From Arthrobacter_B citreus (GTDB taxonomy: Bacteria > Actinomycetota > Actinomycetes > Actinomycetales > Micrococcaceae): 64,000 bases of DNA. The translations under genes and the position numbers were made by a program. This document shows positions 16,402 to 24,105 of this stretch, one piece after another. The stretch is from assembly GCF_042429235.1 (NCBI RefSeq), contig NZ_JBHMBA010000008.1; one strand, 5' to 3'. The notes beneath the pieces are model-generated. The model was not told the origin of the DNA, did no database searches, and saw only the letters and a list, made by a program, of their open reading frames with translations. Position 1 is the stretch's first letter. Every line of letters starts with the position of its first letter.

Positions 16402-16473
16402 CCCTGCCGTCAGCGTTGTCCCTGCCGTCAGCGGTATCCCTGCAGTCGGCGGTATCCCTGCAGTCGGCGGTAT
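16402..16473. repeat. 18-bp tandem repeat between convergent genes
   Basis: Four units of 18 bases start at 16402, 16420, 16438 and 16456. Units 3 and 4 are identical (CCCTGCAGTCGGCGGTAT); units 1 and 2 differ by a few bases. The array begins directly after the MFS stop codon and ends 18 bases before the stop of the opposing SDR gene. Confidence 0.9.
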
Positions 16474-16491
16474 CCGGGGTCCGGCTGGTCC

Positions 16492-17403
16492 TCAGTCCAG
16501 TCCCTCGAAGGAAACGCCGGTGAGCCTGGCGCTGACCTCCCACAGCCTGCCTGCGACCGCGGCGTCCCGGGCCTGAGGGGCCGGTGTCACCGGAGCGGGT
16601 TTGCCGCGCAGCTGCCCGAACCCGTCCGGACCGTAGAAGTCTCCGCCCCGCACTCCGGGGGCGGTCGCAGCGTACAGGGTGGGAAGCGCGCCGAGCGCCC
16701 CGCTTTGGCCAAGCAGACGGAAGAAGGCGCCGAGGAGATCCAAGCTGGCGGGATGCTGCATCCCGGCGGTGAGGTTGGTGCTGGCGAACCCCGGATGGGC
16801 CGCGGCGGCCACCAGCTTTTCGCCGCGCGCCTGGAGCCGCCGGTTCAACTCGAAGGTGAACAGCAGGTTGGCCAGCTTGCTTTGGTTGTAGCGGGCCCAC
16901 GGCCGGTAGCTGCGCTCGGCTGCCAAATCCCCGAAATCGATTCGTCCGCCCCGGTGGGCCAGGCTGGAGACGGTGACGACGCGCGGAGCGGAGGCGGCGC
17001 GCAGCTGCGGAAGCAGCAGTCCGGTCAGGGCGAAGTGCCCCAGATAGTTTACGCCGAACTGGAGCTCAAAGCCGTCGGCCGTGAGGCGGCGCGGGGTGGC
17101 CATGACCCCGGCGTTGTTGATCAGGAGATCCACAGCAGTGTCCTGCTCTCCGGCGAAGGACCGAACGGATTCCAGCGAGCCCAGGTCCAGCCGGCGCACC
17201 CGCACGTCGTCGTTCCCGGTCTCGGAACGGATGCGGCGCTGCGCCGCCGCCCCGCGCTCCGCGTCCCGGCAGGCCAGCTGCACGCTGGCCCCCTTCGCCG
17301 CGAGCGCGAGGGCTGTCTGCAGCCCCAAGCCGCTGTTGGCTCCCGTGACGACGGCCGTTATGCCGCCTAGGTCCGGGATGTCGTCCGTGCTGTAGGTCTT
17401 CAC
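16492..17403 (-). CDS. short-chain dehydrogenase/reductase (retinol-dehydrogenase-like)
   Basis: 303 residues. The Rossmann motif TGANSGLG, NNAGVM, the catalytic Ser in VTVSSLAHRGG and YNQSK (Tyr-x3-Lys) are all present, so it should be an active NAD(P)-dependent oxidoreductase. The C-terminal PGFASTNL and the RxxYNQSKLANLLF text resemble the protochlorophyllide-reductase/retinol-dehydrogenase branch. Third gene of the LLM oxidoreductase - MarR - SDR operon, 24 bases after MarR. The substrate is unknown. Confidence 0.85.
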   Translation of the reverse strand: MKTYSTDDIPDLGGITAVVTGANSGLGLQTALALAAKGASVQLACRDAERGAAAQRRIRSETGNDDVRVRRLDLGSLESVRSFAGEQDTAVDLLINNAGVMATPRRLTADGFELQFGVNYLGHFALTGLLLPQLRAASAPRVVTVSSLAHRGGRIDFGDLAAERSYRPWARYNQSKLANLLFTFELNRRLQARGEKLVAAAAHPGFASTNLTAGMQHPASLDLLGAFFRLLGQSGALGALPTLYAATAPGVRGGDFYGPDGFGQLRGKPAPVTPAPQARDAAVAGRLWEVSARLTGVSFEGLD

Positions 17404-17427
17404 CCCTGCATGCCAGTCCGCTGCATG

Positions 17428-17895
17428 CTAGTCCGCGCTGTCGGCCAGGCTCGCCAGCACCTTGTCAGTGAGGGACTTCAGCTGGTCGAGCTCCTCGCTG
17501 GTGAGCGCCGGAGCGAGCAGTTCGTGGATGCCGTTGACGTGGGCCCGGCCCAGCCGGCGCTGCAGTTCCCGGCCGGCATCGGTGAGTGCCAGTTCAACAC
17601 CGCGCTGGTCATTTTGAGCCGGCCGGCGCTGGAGCAGCCCTTTGGCTTCCATCCGCTCCACCATGCGGCTGAGGCTCGGCTGGCTGATCAGCAGATGCTC
17701 ATTCAGCTCATTCAGCCGGGTCCAGCCGGTGGGGCAGCGGGTGAGGTTGAACAGGACGTCATACTCGCGCATGGTCAGCTCTTTGAACGCCGGATCCTTT
17801 TGGAGGCGCCGCATCACGCCCACCTGGGTCCGGAAGAGAGACTCCCAGGCCTCGGCTGCCTGTCGGACGGGAACGCTGCTGGTATCCAGGGACAT
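17428..17895 (-). CDS. MarR family transcriptional regulator
   Basis: 155 residues: a winged helix with LNELNEHLLISQPSLSRMVERMEAKGLL (recognition region about 65-92), the beta-wing RRPAQNDQRGVELALTDAGREL, and flanking dimerisation helices. It lies 9 bases downstream of the LLM oxidoreductase and is co-transcribed with it. A palindrome in the promoter of the operon (19067-19084) is a plausible binding site, so self-repression released by a small aromatic or oxidant ligand is likely. Confidence 0.9.
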   Translation of the reverse strand: MSLDTSSVPVRQAAEAWESLFRTQVGVMRRLQKDPAFKELTMREYDVLFNLTRCPTGWTRLNELNEHLLISQPSLSRMVERMEAKGLLQRRPAQNDQRGVELALTDAGRELQRRLGRAHVNGIHELLAPALTSEELDQLKSLTDKVLASLADSAD

Positions 17896-17904
17896 GTCTC
17901 TAGC

Positions 17905-19017
17905 CTACTGAACAGAAGCGGCCGCGGATGCAGGTGTTGCGGCATTGCCGGCGGCGGCTACCCGTGCGGCATGCGTAGGACCGTCGGGGACATCCGCCGG
18001 GCGGCGCGAGTCAAACTCGCGGCGCAGCTCAGGCAGCACGTATTCACCGAAGAGATCCAGCTGCTCCAGGACGGTTTTCAGGGGCAGGCCGGCATGGTCG
18101 ATCAGGAAGAGCTGGCGCTGGTAGTCACCGAAGTACTCCTGGAAGGACAGCGTCTTTTCCAGGACCTCCTGCGGGCTGCCGACGGTCAGCGGCGTCTGGG
18201 CAGTGAAGTCCTCCATTGTGGGGCCGTGGCCGTACACCGGGGCGTTGTCGAAGTACGGACGGAATTCGTTCACCGCGTCCTGGGAGTTGCGCCGCATGAA
18301 GAACTGACCGCCCAGGCCGACAATCGCCTGGTCGGCGCGGCCGTGGCCGTAGTGCTCGTAGCGTTCGCGGTAGAGGCTGATGAGCTGCATGTAATGCTCC
18401 TTCGGCCAGAAGATGTTGTTGGCAAAGAAGCCGTCACCGAAGTACGCGGCGATTTCCGCCACCTGGGGCGTGCGGATGGAGCCGTGCCACACAAAGGGGG
18501 CGACGCCGTCGAGGGGGCGGGGCGTGGACGTGAAGTTGTGCAGCGGGGTGCGGAACTTCCCCTCCCAGTTCACGGTGTCCTTGTCCCACAGCTGGCGGAG
18601 CAGGTTGTAGTTTTCCACGGTGAGCTCCACCGAGTCCTGCATGTTCTTCCCGAACCACGGGTAGACCGGCGCCGTGTTGCCGCGGCCCAGGACCAGGTCA
18701 ACGCGGCCGTCGGCCAGGTGCTGCAGCATGGCAAAGTCCTCGGCGATTTTCACCGGATCATTGGTGGTGATCAGCGTGGTGGCCGTGGACAGGATGATCC
18801 GCTCGGTCTGCGCCGCGATGTAGCCCAGGAGCGTGGTGGGGGAGCTGGCGTAGAACGGCCGGTTGTGGTGCTCGCCGGTGGCATAGACATCCATGCCGAT
18901 CTCTTCGACCTTCTTGGCGATGGCGACGGCGGACTTGATCCGTTCGCCTTCGGTGGGGATCCGTCCGGTGACGGGATCGCGGGTGATGTCGCTGACGCTG
19001 AATACGCCGATCTGCAT
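17905..19017 (-). CDS. LLM class flavin-dependent oxidoreductase (luciferase-like monooxygenase)
   Basis: 370 residues with the bacterial-luciferase TIM-barrel fold: YATGEHHN, TTLITTNDPVKIAEDFAMLQHLADGRVDLVLGRGN and a C-terminal extension rich in Ala. It probably uses FMNH2 (or F420) to oxidise a small organic compound. The ATG at 19015-19017 has the site GGAGGACACC; a 41-residue upstream extension in frame is Cys-rich and has no family similarity. It leads the operon with marR and the SDR gene, suggesting a small inducible detoxification pathway. Confidence 0.85.
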   Translation of the reverse strand: MQIGVFSVSDITRDPVTGRIPTEGERIKSAVAIAKKVEEIGMDVYATGEHHNRPFYASSPTTLLGYIAAQTERIILSTATTLITTNDPVKIAEDFAMLQHLADGRVDLVLGRGNTAPVYPWFGKNMQDSVELTVENYNLLRQLWDKDTVNWEGKFRTPLHNFTSTPRPLDGVAPFVWHGSIRTPQVAEIAAYFGDGFFANNIFWPKEHYMQLISLYRERYEHYGHGRADQAIVGLGGQFFMRRNSQDAVNEFRPYFDNAPVYGHGPTMEDFTAQTPLTVGSPQEVLEKTLSFQEYFGDYQRQLFLIDHAGLPLKTVLEQLDLFGEYVLPELRREFDSRRPADVPDGPTHAARVAAAGNAATPASAAASVQ

Positions 19018-19064
19018 GGTGTCCTCCGATGGTTTGCCGGCTGCGGCCGGTCTGCCCTGCACTA

Positions 19065-19084
19065 AGTATATGCATTTGCATGTA
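19065..19084 (-). promoter_or_regulatory. promoter -10 and overlapping palindromic operator of the LLM-marR-SDR operon
   Basis: On the minus strand TATACT (19070 to 19065) is a good -10 box, 48 bases before the LLM start. It abuts an 18-bp palindrome at 19067-19084 whose core arms ATGCA and TGCAT flank TT; seven of nine base pairs are symmetric. An operator between -35 and -10 would block polymerase. The MarR protein of the same operon is the natural candidate to bind it. Confidence 0.55.
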
Positions 19085-19204
19085 CTATCACTAACTCCGG
19101 AGGAGCGGCAAAGATTCCCTTCCTGGGGAGGCGGGGTCAAAAGGGGACCGAGCGGTCACTCAGCCGGGGACCGGGCGGGCACCGGTGATGAGGATGGCCC
19201 GGGC

Positions 19205-22200
19205 CTAAGCGCCCGCCGCCCCGGTCCCAGCCTCAGCATCAGCCGGCGGCCGGTTCGCAGCGTGGCGGCGTCGTCCCGCCCGCTTCTCCCGCGCCCCTTC
19301 CACCAACCGGTACAGGACCGGCACCAGGATCAGGGTCAGCACGGTCGAGGACACCAGCCCGCCAATCACCACGATGGCCAGCGGCCGGGAAATGAAGCCG
19401 CCCTCTCCGGTGACGCCGAGCGCCATGGGAGTCAAGGCAAACACGGTGGCCAGCGCGGTCATCAGGATGGGACGCAGCCGCTGCCGGGCACCGCGCATAA
19501 TGGCATCGGCAACGTTCATCCCCGGCTGCCCGTTGTGCGGGCGCCGGTACTGGTTGATCAGGTCCACCAGCACGATGGCGTTGGTCACCACAATGCCCAC
19601 CAGCATCAGCATGCCCACCAGGGACGGCAGCCCCAGCGGCACTCCCGTGACCAGCAGCAGGAGGATGGCGCCGGTGGCCGCAAACGGCACCGACACCAGC
19701 AGGATCAGGGGCTGGATCAGCGACTTGAACGTGGCCACCATGATCACGTAGACAATGGCGATGGCCGCCAGCAGGGCCAGTCCCAGCTGGGTGAAGGATT
19801 CATTCTGCTGCGTGGCGGCTCCGGAGAGCGTGGCGGTCACGCTGGGCGGCAGGTCCAGTGTTGCCAGCTCGGCCTGAACCTCCGTAATGGTCGCGCCCAG
19901 GTTGTCACCCGCGGGAGACACCGAGACGACGGCGGTGCGCTCGCCGCCGGAGGCGGAGATCGACGTCGGGATATCAACTTCCTCCACCGTGGCCAGCGAG
20001 CTCAGCGGCACGGTGCCGGATCCGGCGGGCACGGGAACCCGGCTGAGCTGTTCGACACTGGTGATCTGTGTGCCTTCGCCAATCAGCACTGGGAAGTCAT
20101 CGGTGCCAATCCGGACGGTTCCGGCCGGCAGCGGGCTGAGCGTGGAGGCCACCAAACCGGCAATTTGCTGTTCATTCAATCCTGCCTCCACTGCCTTGGC
20201 CCGGTCGATCGACACCTGGACCACGGGGGAGGAGGAGGAAAGGTTGCTGGTGACTTCACCGGCGCCGGGCAGCGCGGACATGGCGTCCACCACCTGCTCG
20301 GAAGCTTCCTGGAGTTCATTGGGATCTCCGGCGGACAAGCTGATGTCCACCGTGTTGGATGTGCCGAAACCGCCGCCGGTGCTGCCCAGGGTGATGTTCC
20401 CGGCGTCGTCGTCCAGGCTGTCCAACTCGCTGCTGACAGTGTCCCGCAGCGCCACCTGGTCAACGCCCTGGTCGGTGATCACCGTGTAGGACGCCACCGC
20501 CGAACCTCCGGAGCTGAAGGCGGCAAAGCCGGCGCTGGAGGTGCCCATGGTGACCTGGACGTCCCGGACACCGTCGGTGTTGCGCAGGACCTCCTCCACT
20601 TGTTCGGCCGCTGCGGACGTGGTCGCCAGGGACGTTCCCGGGGCCAGCTCCTGCCGCACGCTGAAGGTGTTCTGGCCGGTGTCGCCCAGGAGGTTGGTTT
20701 GCAGCAGCGGGGTCATGGCCGCCGTGGCCGCGAGGACAATGACGCCGGCCACCACTGTGTACACCGGATGCTGCTGGGTGGTCCGCAGGATCGGCACATA
20801 ACCGCGCTGCAGGAAGGTCCTGGATTCCTTGGCTTCCACCTCGGCGCGGTACGCGGCGGGGTCCGCAACCGGCTGGCCGGATTTCAGGAACCAATACGCC
20901 AGCACCGGGACGATCGTGAGGGAGACCAGCAGCGATGCCAGCAGCGCCAGGGAGGTGGTGATGGCGAACGGGCGGAACAGCTCGCCGGCCAGTCCGCCCA
21001 CAAAGGCGATCGGGGCGAACACTGCGACGGTGGTCAGGGTTGACGCCGTGATGGCTCCGGCAACTTCGCGGACCGCGGTGAGGATGGCGGTGCGCTTGTC
21101 GGTGCCGTAGCCCAGGTGCCGCTTGATGTTTTCGATGACCACGATGGAGTCATCCACCACGCGGCCGATCGCGATGGTCAGCGCGCCCAGCGTGAGGATG
21201 TTCAGCGAATAGCCGAAAGCCAGCAGGCCAATGAAGGTGACCAGCAGGGACAGCGGGATGGACACGGCGGTGACCAGGGTGGAGCGGACCGAGAGCAGGA
21301 AGACCAGGATCACCAGCACGGCGAAGCCCAGCCCCAGGATGCCTTCGGTGGTGAGGTTGGAAATGGATTCCTCGATGAACGGTGCCTGGTCGAAGACCAC
21401 CGTGAACTTGGCCCCGTTGCCCAGCTCGTCCTGCAGCGAGGGCAGCAGGTCCAGGACCTGGTGGGAGATGCCCACGGTGTCGCCAGCGGGCGTCTTGGTA
21501 ATGGATACGGCGAGCGTGGGCTCTCCGTTGGTGCGGGTGATCGATGTGTTCTCGTCCTCGGTGATCTCCACCGAGGCGACGTCGCCGATGGTTACGGGCG
21601 CTGAGTCGCTGCCGGAATCCCGGGTGGACTCCACCGGCAGTGCGGAGATTTTTTCCAGGCTGTCGAGCGGGCTGCCCACCTGGATGGGCAGGGACCGGGT
21701 GTCTTCGGCAACGGTGCCGGCGGGCACCAGGGCGCCGCTGTTTTCGAGTGCGTCGGAAATAGCCGACGGCGTGACGCCCTGCGAGGCGAGGGCGGCCTGA
21801 TCGGGCAGGATCGTGATGCTGCGGGTGGAGCCGCCGGTCACTTCGGCGGTTCGAACCCCTTCGATCTTCTGCAGCCGCGGAACGGTAAGCCGCTGCAGGT
21901 CGGCGTTAAGCTCGGCCAGCGGCTGGTCCGAGGACACCGCCAGGTAAACAATCGGGAAGTCGCTGATGCTCCCGGCCAGGGACTGGGGATTTGCGTCGTC
22001 GGGCAGGAGCTGCCGGGCGTTGGAGATGGCGCGGTCAACCTGGCCCCGGGCGCGGTCCAGATCGGTTCCGTAGGCGAAGGTCAAGCTGATGGTGGAGATG
22101 GAATTCCTGGACGTGGCGGAGGAGTCCTCAAGGCCTTCGACGGCGGTCAGGGCGCCTTCGAGCGGCTCACTGATTTGCTTGTCCACCACTTCCGGCGACG

Positions 22201-22363
22201 CGCCGGGCAGTGCGGTGATCACGGTGATCTGCGGAAACTCCAGCGACGGAATGAGCTCCTGCTTCAGGGATCCCATGGAGATCACCCCGAACACGGCAAT
22301 GAACACAGTGATCAGGGCAATGAGCGCCCGGTTGGAGAGGGAAAACTTGGCCAAACGGTCCAT
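19205..22363 (-). CDS. efflux RND transporter permease, AcrB/SwrC-like
   Basis: 1052 residues. The repeat architecture of RND exporters is clear: a first span near residue 12-30, a large periplasm-type loop, six spans, a second loop and six more spans. The TM4 motif GRVVDDSIVVIENIKRHL carries the proton-relay Asp pair. The N-terminus LAKFSLSNRALIALITVF and the length match the Gram-positive AcrB-like group that includes SwrC of Bacillus. No membrane-fusion (HlyD-like) or outer-membrane partner is adjacent, as usual for Gram-positive members. The ATG has a GAAGG site. Substrate range is unknown; lipopeptides or surfactants are exported by SwrC. Confidence 0.9.
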   Translation of the reverse strand: MDRLAKFSLSNRALIALITVFIAVFGVISMGSLKQELIPSLEFPQITVITALPGASPEVVDKQISEPLEGALTAVEGLEDSSATSRNSISTISLTFAYGTDLDRARGQVDRAISNARQLLPDDANPQSLAGSISDFPIVYLAVSSDQPLAELNADLQRLTVPRLQKIEGVRTAEVTGGSTRSITILPDQAALASQGVTPSAISDALENSGALVPAGTVAEDTRSLPIQVGSPLDSLEKISALPVESTRDSGSDSAPVTIGDVASVEITEDENTSITRTNGEPTLAVSITKTPAGDTVGISHQVLDLLPSLQDELGNGAKFTVVFDQAPFIEESISNLTTEGILGLGFAVLVILVFLLSVRSTLVTAVSIPLSLLVTFIGLLAFGYSLNILTLGALTIAIGRVVDDSIVVIENIKRHLGYGTDKRTAILTAVREVAGAITASTLTTVAVFAPIAFVGGLAGELFRPFAITTSLALLASLLVSLTIVPVLAYWFLKSGQPVADPAAYRAEVEAKESRTFLQRGYVPILRTTQQHPVYTVVAGVIVLAATAAMTPLLQTNLLGDTGQNTFSVRQELAPGTSLATTSAAAEQVEEVLRNTDGVRDVQVTMGTSSAGFAAFSSGGSAVASYTVITDQGVDQVALRDTVSSELDSLDDDAGNITLGSTGGGFGTSNTVDISLSAGDPNELQEASEQVVDAMSALPGAGEVTSNLSSSSPVVQVSIDRAKAVEAGLNEQQIAGLVASTLSPLPAGTVRIGTDDFPVLIGEGTQITSVEQLSRVPVPAGSGTVPLSSLATVEEVDIPTSISASGGERTAVVSVSPAGDNLGATITEVQAELATLDLPPSVTATLSGAATQQNESFTQLGLALLAAIAIVYVIMVATFKSLIQPLILLVSVPFAATGAILLLLVTGVPLGLPSLVGMLMLVGIVVTNAIVLVDLINQYRRPHNGQPGMNVADAIMRGARQRLRPILMTALATVFALTPMALGVTGEGGFISRPLAIVVIGGLVSSTVLTLILVPVLYRLVEGAREKRAGRRRHAANRPPADAEAGTGAAGA

Positions 22364-22440
22364 GAGCCTGCCTTCGGAAGGGCTGAACTAACGCATTTCG
22401 GCAAAACATCCCGGAAAACCCGGTTCCGGTACTTAACGTT

Positions 22441-22481
22441 CGTTGGACCGGGACGACCGGATGGGTCGGCCCGGTCCAACG
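22441..22481. terminator. long double-stem hairpin between mqo and the RND exporter gene
   Basis: CGTTGGACCGGG (22441-22452) pairs perfectly with CCCGGTCCAACG (22470-22481). Inside, CGACC and GGTCG make a second stem after one mismatch, leaving a 5-base loop. It lies 31 bases after the mqo stop, so it probably ends the mqo transcript, although no U-run follows on that strand. Confidence 0.6.
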
Positions 22482-22511
22482 GGTGAAACTTTTTTCGGAG
22501 GGTGCCTGCGG

Positions 22512-24008
22512 TTAGTTCAGGCCAAGGACACGGTTGGTGTCCTTGGTGATCTCTTCCAGCAGGGACTCATTCTCGTTGAGCTTGACGCCGTAGCCCGGGA
22601 TCATGTCCTTGAGCTTGGGCTCCCAGGCGGGGAATTCCGCAGGGAAGCAGCGCTTGAGCAGGTTCACCATGATCGGCGGGGCGGTGGAAGCGCCCGGCGA
22701 CGCGCCCAGCAGCGCGCCGATGGAGCCGTCGGCCCCCGTGATCAGCTCGGTGCCGAACTGCAGCACGCCGCCCTTCTTCGGGTCCTTCTTGATGACCTGG
22801 ACGCGCTGGCCCGCCGTGATGAGGTCCCAGCCGTCGGTGATGGCGCGGGGCACGAATTCCTGCAGTGCCGCCGTCTTGCCCTCGCGGGTCTTGAGCACTT
22901 CGGTGACCAGGTACTTCACCAGCGACATGTTGTCCTTGGCGACCGCCAGCATCGGCACCAGGTTGTCCGGGCGCACGGAGCCGGGCAGGTCCAGGAAGGA
23001 ACCGCCCTTGAGGAACTTCGGCGAGAAACCGCCGTACGGGCCGAACAGCAGCGAACGCTTGCCGTTGACGAACCGGGTGTCCAGGTGCGGCACTGACATG
23101 GGCGGGGCCCCCACTGAAGCCTGCCCGTACACCTTGGCGTTGTGGCGGGCAATGATCGACTCGTCGGTGGAGCGCAGGAACTGGCCGGAGACGGGGAAAC
23201 CGCCAAAGCCCTTGCCTTCGGGGATGCCGGATGCCTGCAGCAGGTGCAGGGCGCCGCCGCCGCCGCCAATGAAGACGAAGCGTGCGGACACCGTGCGGGA
23301 CTGGCCCGTGGTGCGGTTCTTGACCTTGACGTCCCAGCCGCCGTTGGAGGCACGGGAGACGTTGCTGACCTCGTGCGAGAAATTCATTTCCACGCCGTTA
23401 TCACCCAGATAACCCGTCAGTTCGCGGGTCAGGGCTCCGAAGTCCACATCGGTTCCGCCGGCGACGCGGGACGCTGCGATCCGCTGTGCGGGATCGCGGC
23501 CTTCCATGACCAGCGGAGCCCACTCGGCCACTTTGGCGTGGTCCTCGGAGAATTCCATGGTGCTGAACAGCGGCTGCGCGCTCAGCGACTCATGGCGGCG
23601 GCGCAGGTACTCGGAGTGCGCATCGCCCCAGACAAAGCTCATATGGGGCAGCGGGTTGATGAAGTTGTTGGAGATGTGGCCGGAGGAGACCATGTGGGAC
23701 CAGAACTGGCGGGAAACCTGGAACTGTTCGTTGATGCCCACGGCCTTGGCCGGGTCAACGGAACCATCAGCCGCGGCGGGGCTGTAGTTCAGTTCGCAGA
23801 GCGCGGCATGGCCGGTTCCCGCATTGTTCCAGGGATCGGAGCTTTCCATCCCGGCGCGGTCGAGGCGCTCAAACAGGGAAATATCCCAGTCCGGCGCCAG
23901 CTGCTTCAGGAACGCCCCAAGGGTCGCGCTCATGATGCCGCCGCCGATCAGCAGTACATCGGTCTTTGTTGCGGACTTGTCCGCGGGGCTATTAGCAGTC
24001 AACTTCAT
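22512..24008 (-). CDS. mqo: malate:quinone oxidoreductase
   Basis: 498 residues, the normal family length. It oxidises malate to oxaloacetate at the membrane and passes electrons to menaquinone; it is the main malate-oxidising enzyme of many actinobacteria. FAD-binding DVLLIGGGIMSATLG begins near residue 16; ERLDRAGMESSDPWNNAGTGHAALCELNYSP, GGGGGALHLLQ and GASPGASTAPPIM are strong family segments. The start ATG follows CTGGAG. It lies 97 bases downstream of a peptide-binding lipoprotein gene on the same strand, a gap I take to contain its own promoter. Confidence 0.96.
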   Translation of the reverse strand: MKLTANSPADKSATKTDVLLIGGGIMSATLGAFLKQLAPDWDISLFERLDRAGMESSDPWNNAGTGHAALCELNYSPAAADGSVDPAKAVGINEQFQVSRQFWSHMVSSGHISNNFINPLPHMSFVWGDAHSEYLRRRHESLSAQPLFSTMEFSEDHAKVAEWAPLVMEGRDPAQRIAASRVAGGTDVDFGALTRELTGYLGDNGVEMNFSHEVSNVSRASNGGWDVKVKNRTTGQSRTVSARFVFIGGGGGALHLLQASGIPEGKGFGGFPVSGQFLRSTDESIIARHNAKVYGQASVGAPPMSVPHLDTRFVNGKRSLLFGPYGGFSPKFLKGGSFLDLPGSVRPDNLVPMLAVAKDNMSLVKYLVTEVLKTREGKTAALQEFVPRAITDGWDLITAGQRVQVIKKDPKKGGVLQFGTELITGADGSIGALLGASPGASTAPPIMVNLLKRCFPAEFPAWEPKLKDMIPGYGVKLNENESLLEEITKDTNRVLGLN

Positions 24009-24105
24009 ATCTCCAGTCGCGAGGGCGCTAGCTCTAGAAGCGTATCGCTCCGGGGGCCCTTACTAAAATCACCTGCTGGCCCCCGGACTCCGGTGCCGCG
24101 GGTAG

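Noticed and set aside
18893..21043. A 716-codon plus-strand frame opposite the RND gene
   Set aside because: His/Gly/Gln-rich nonsense sequence fully inside the antisense of a clear RND transporter.
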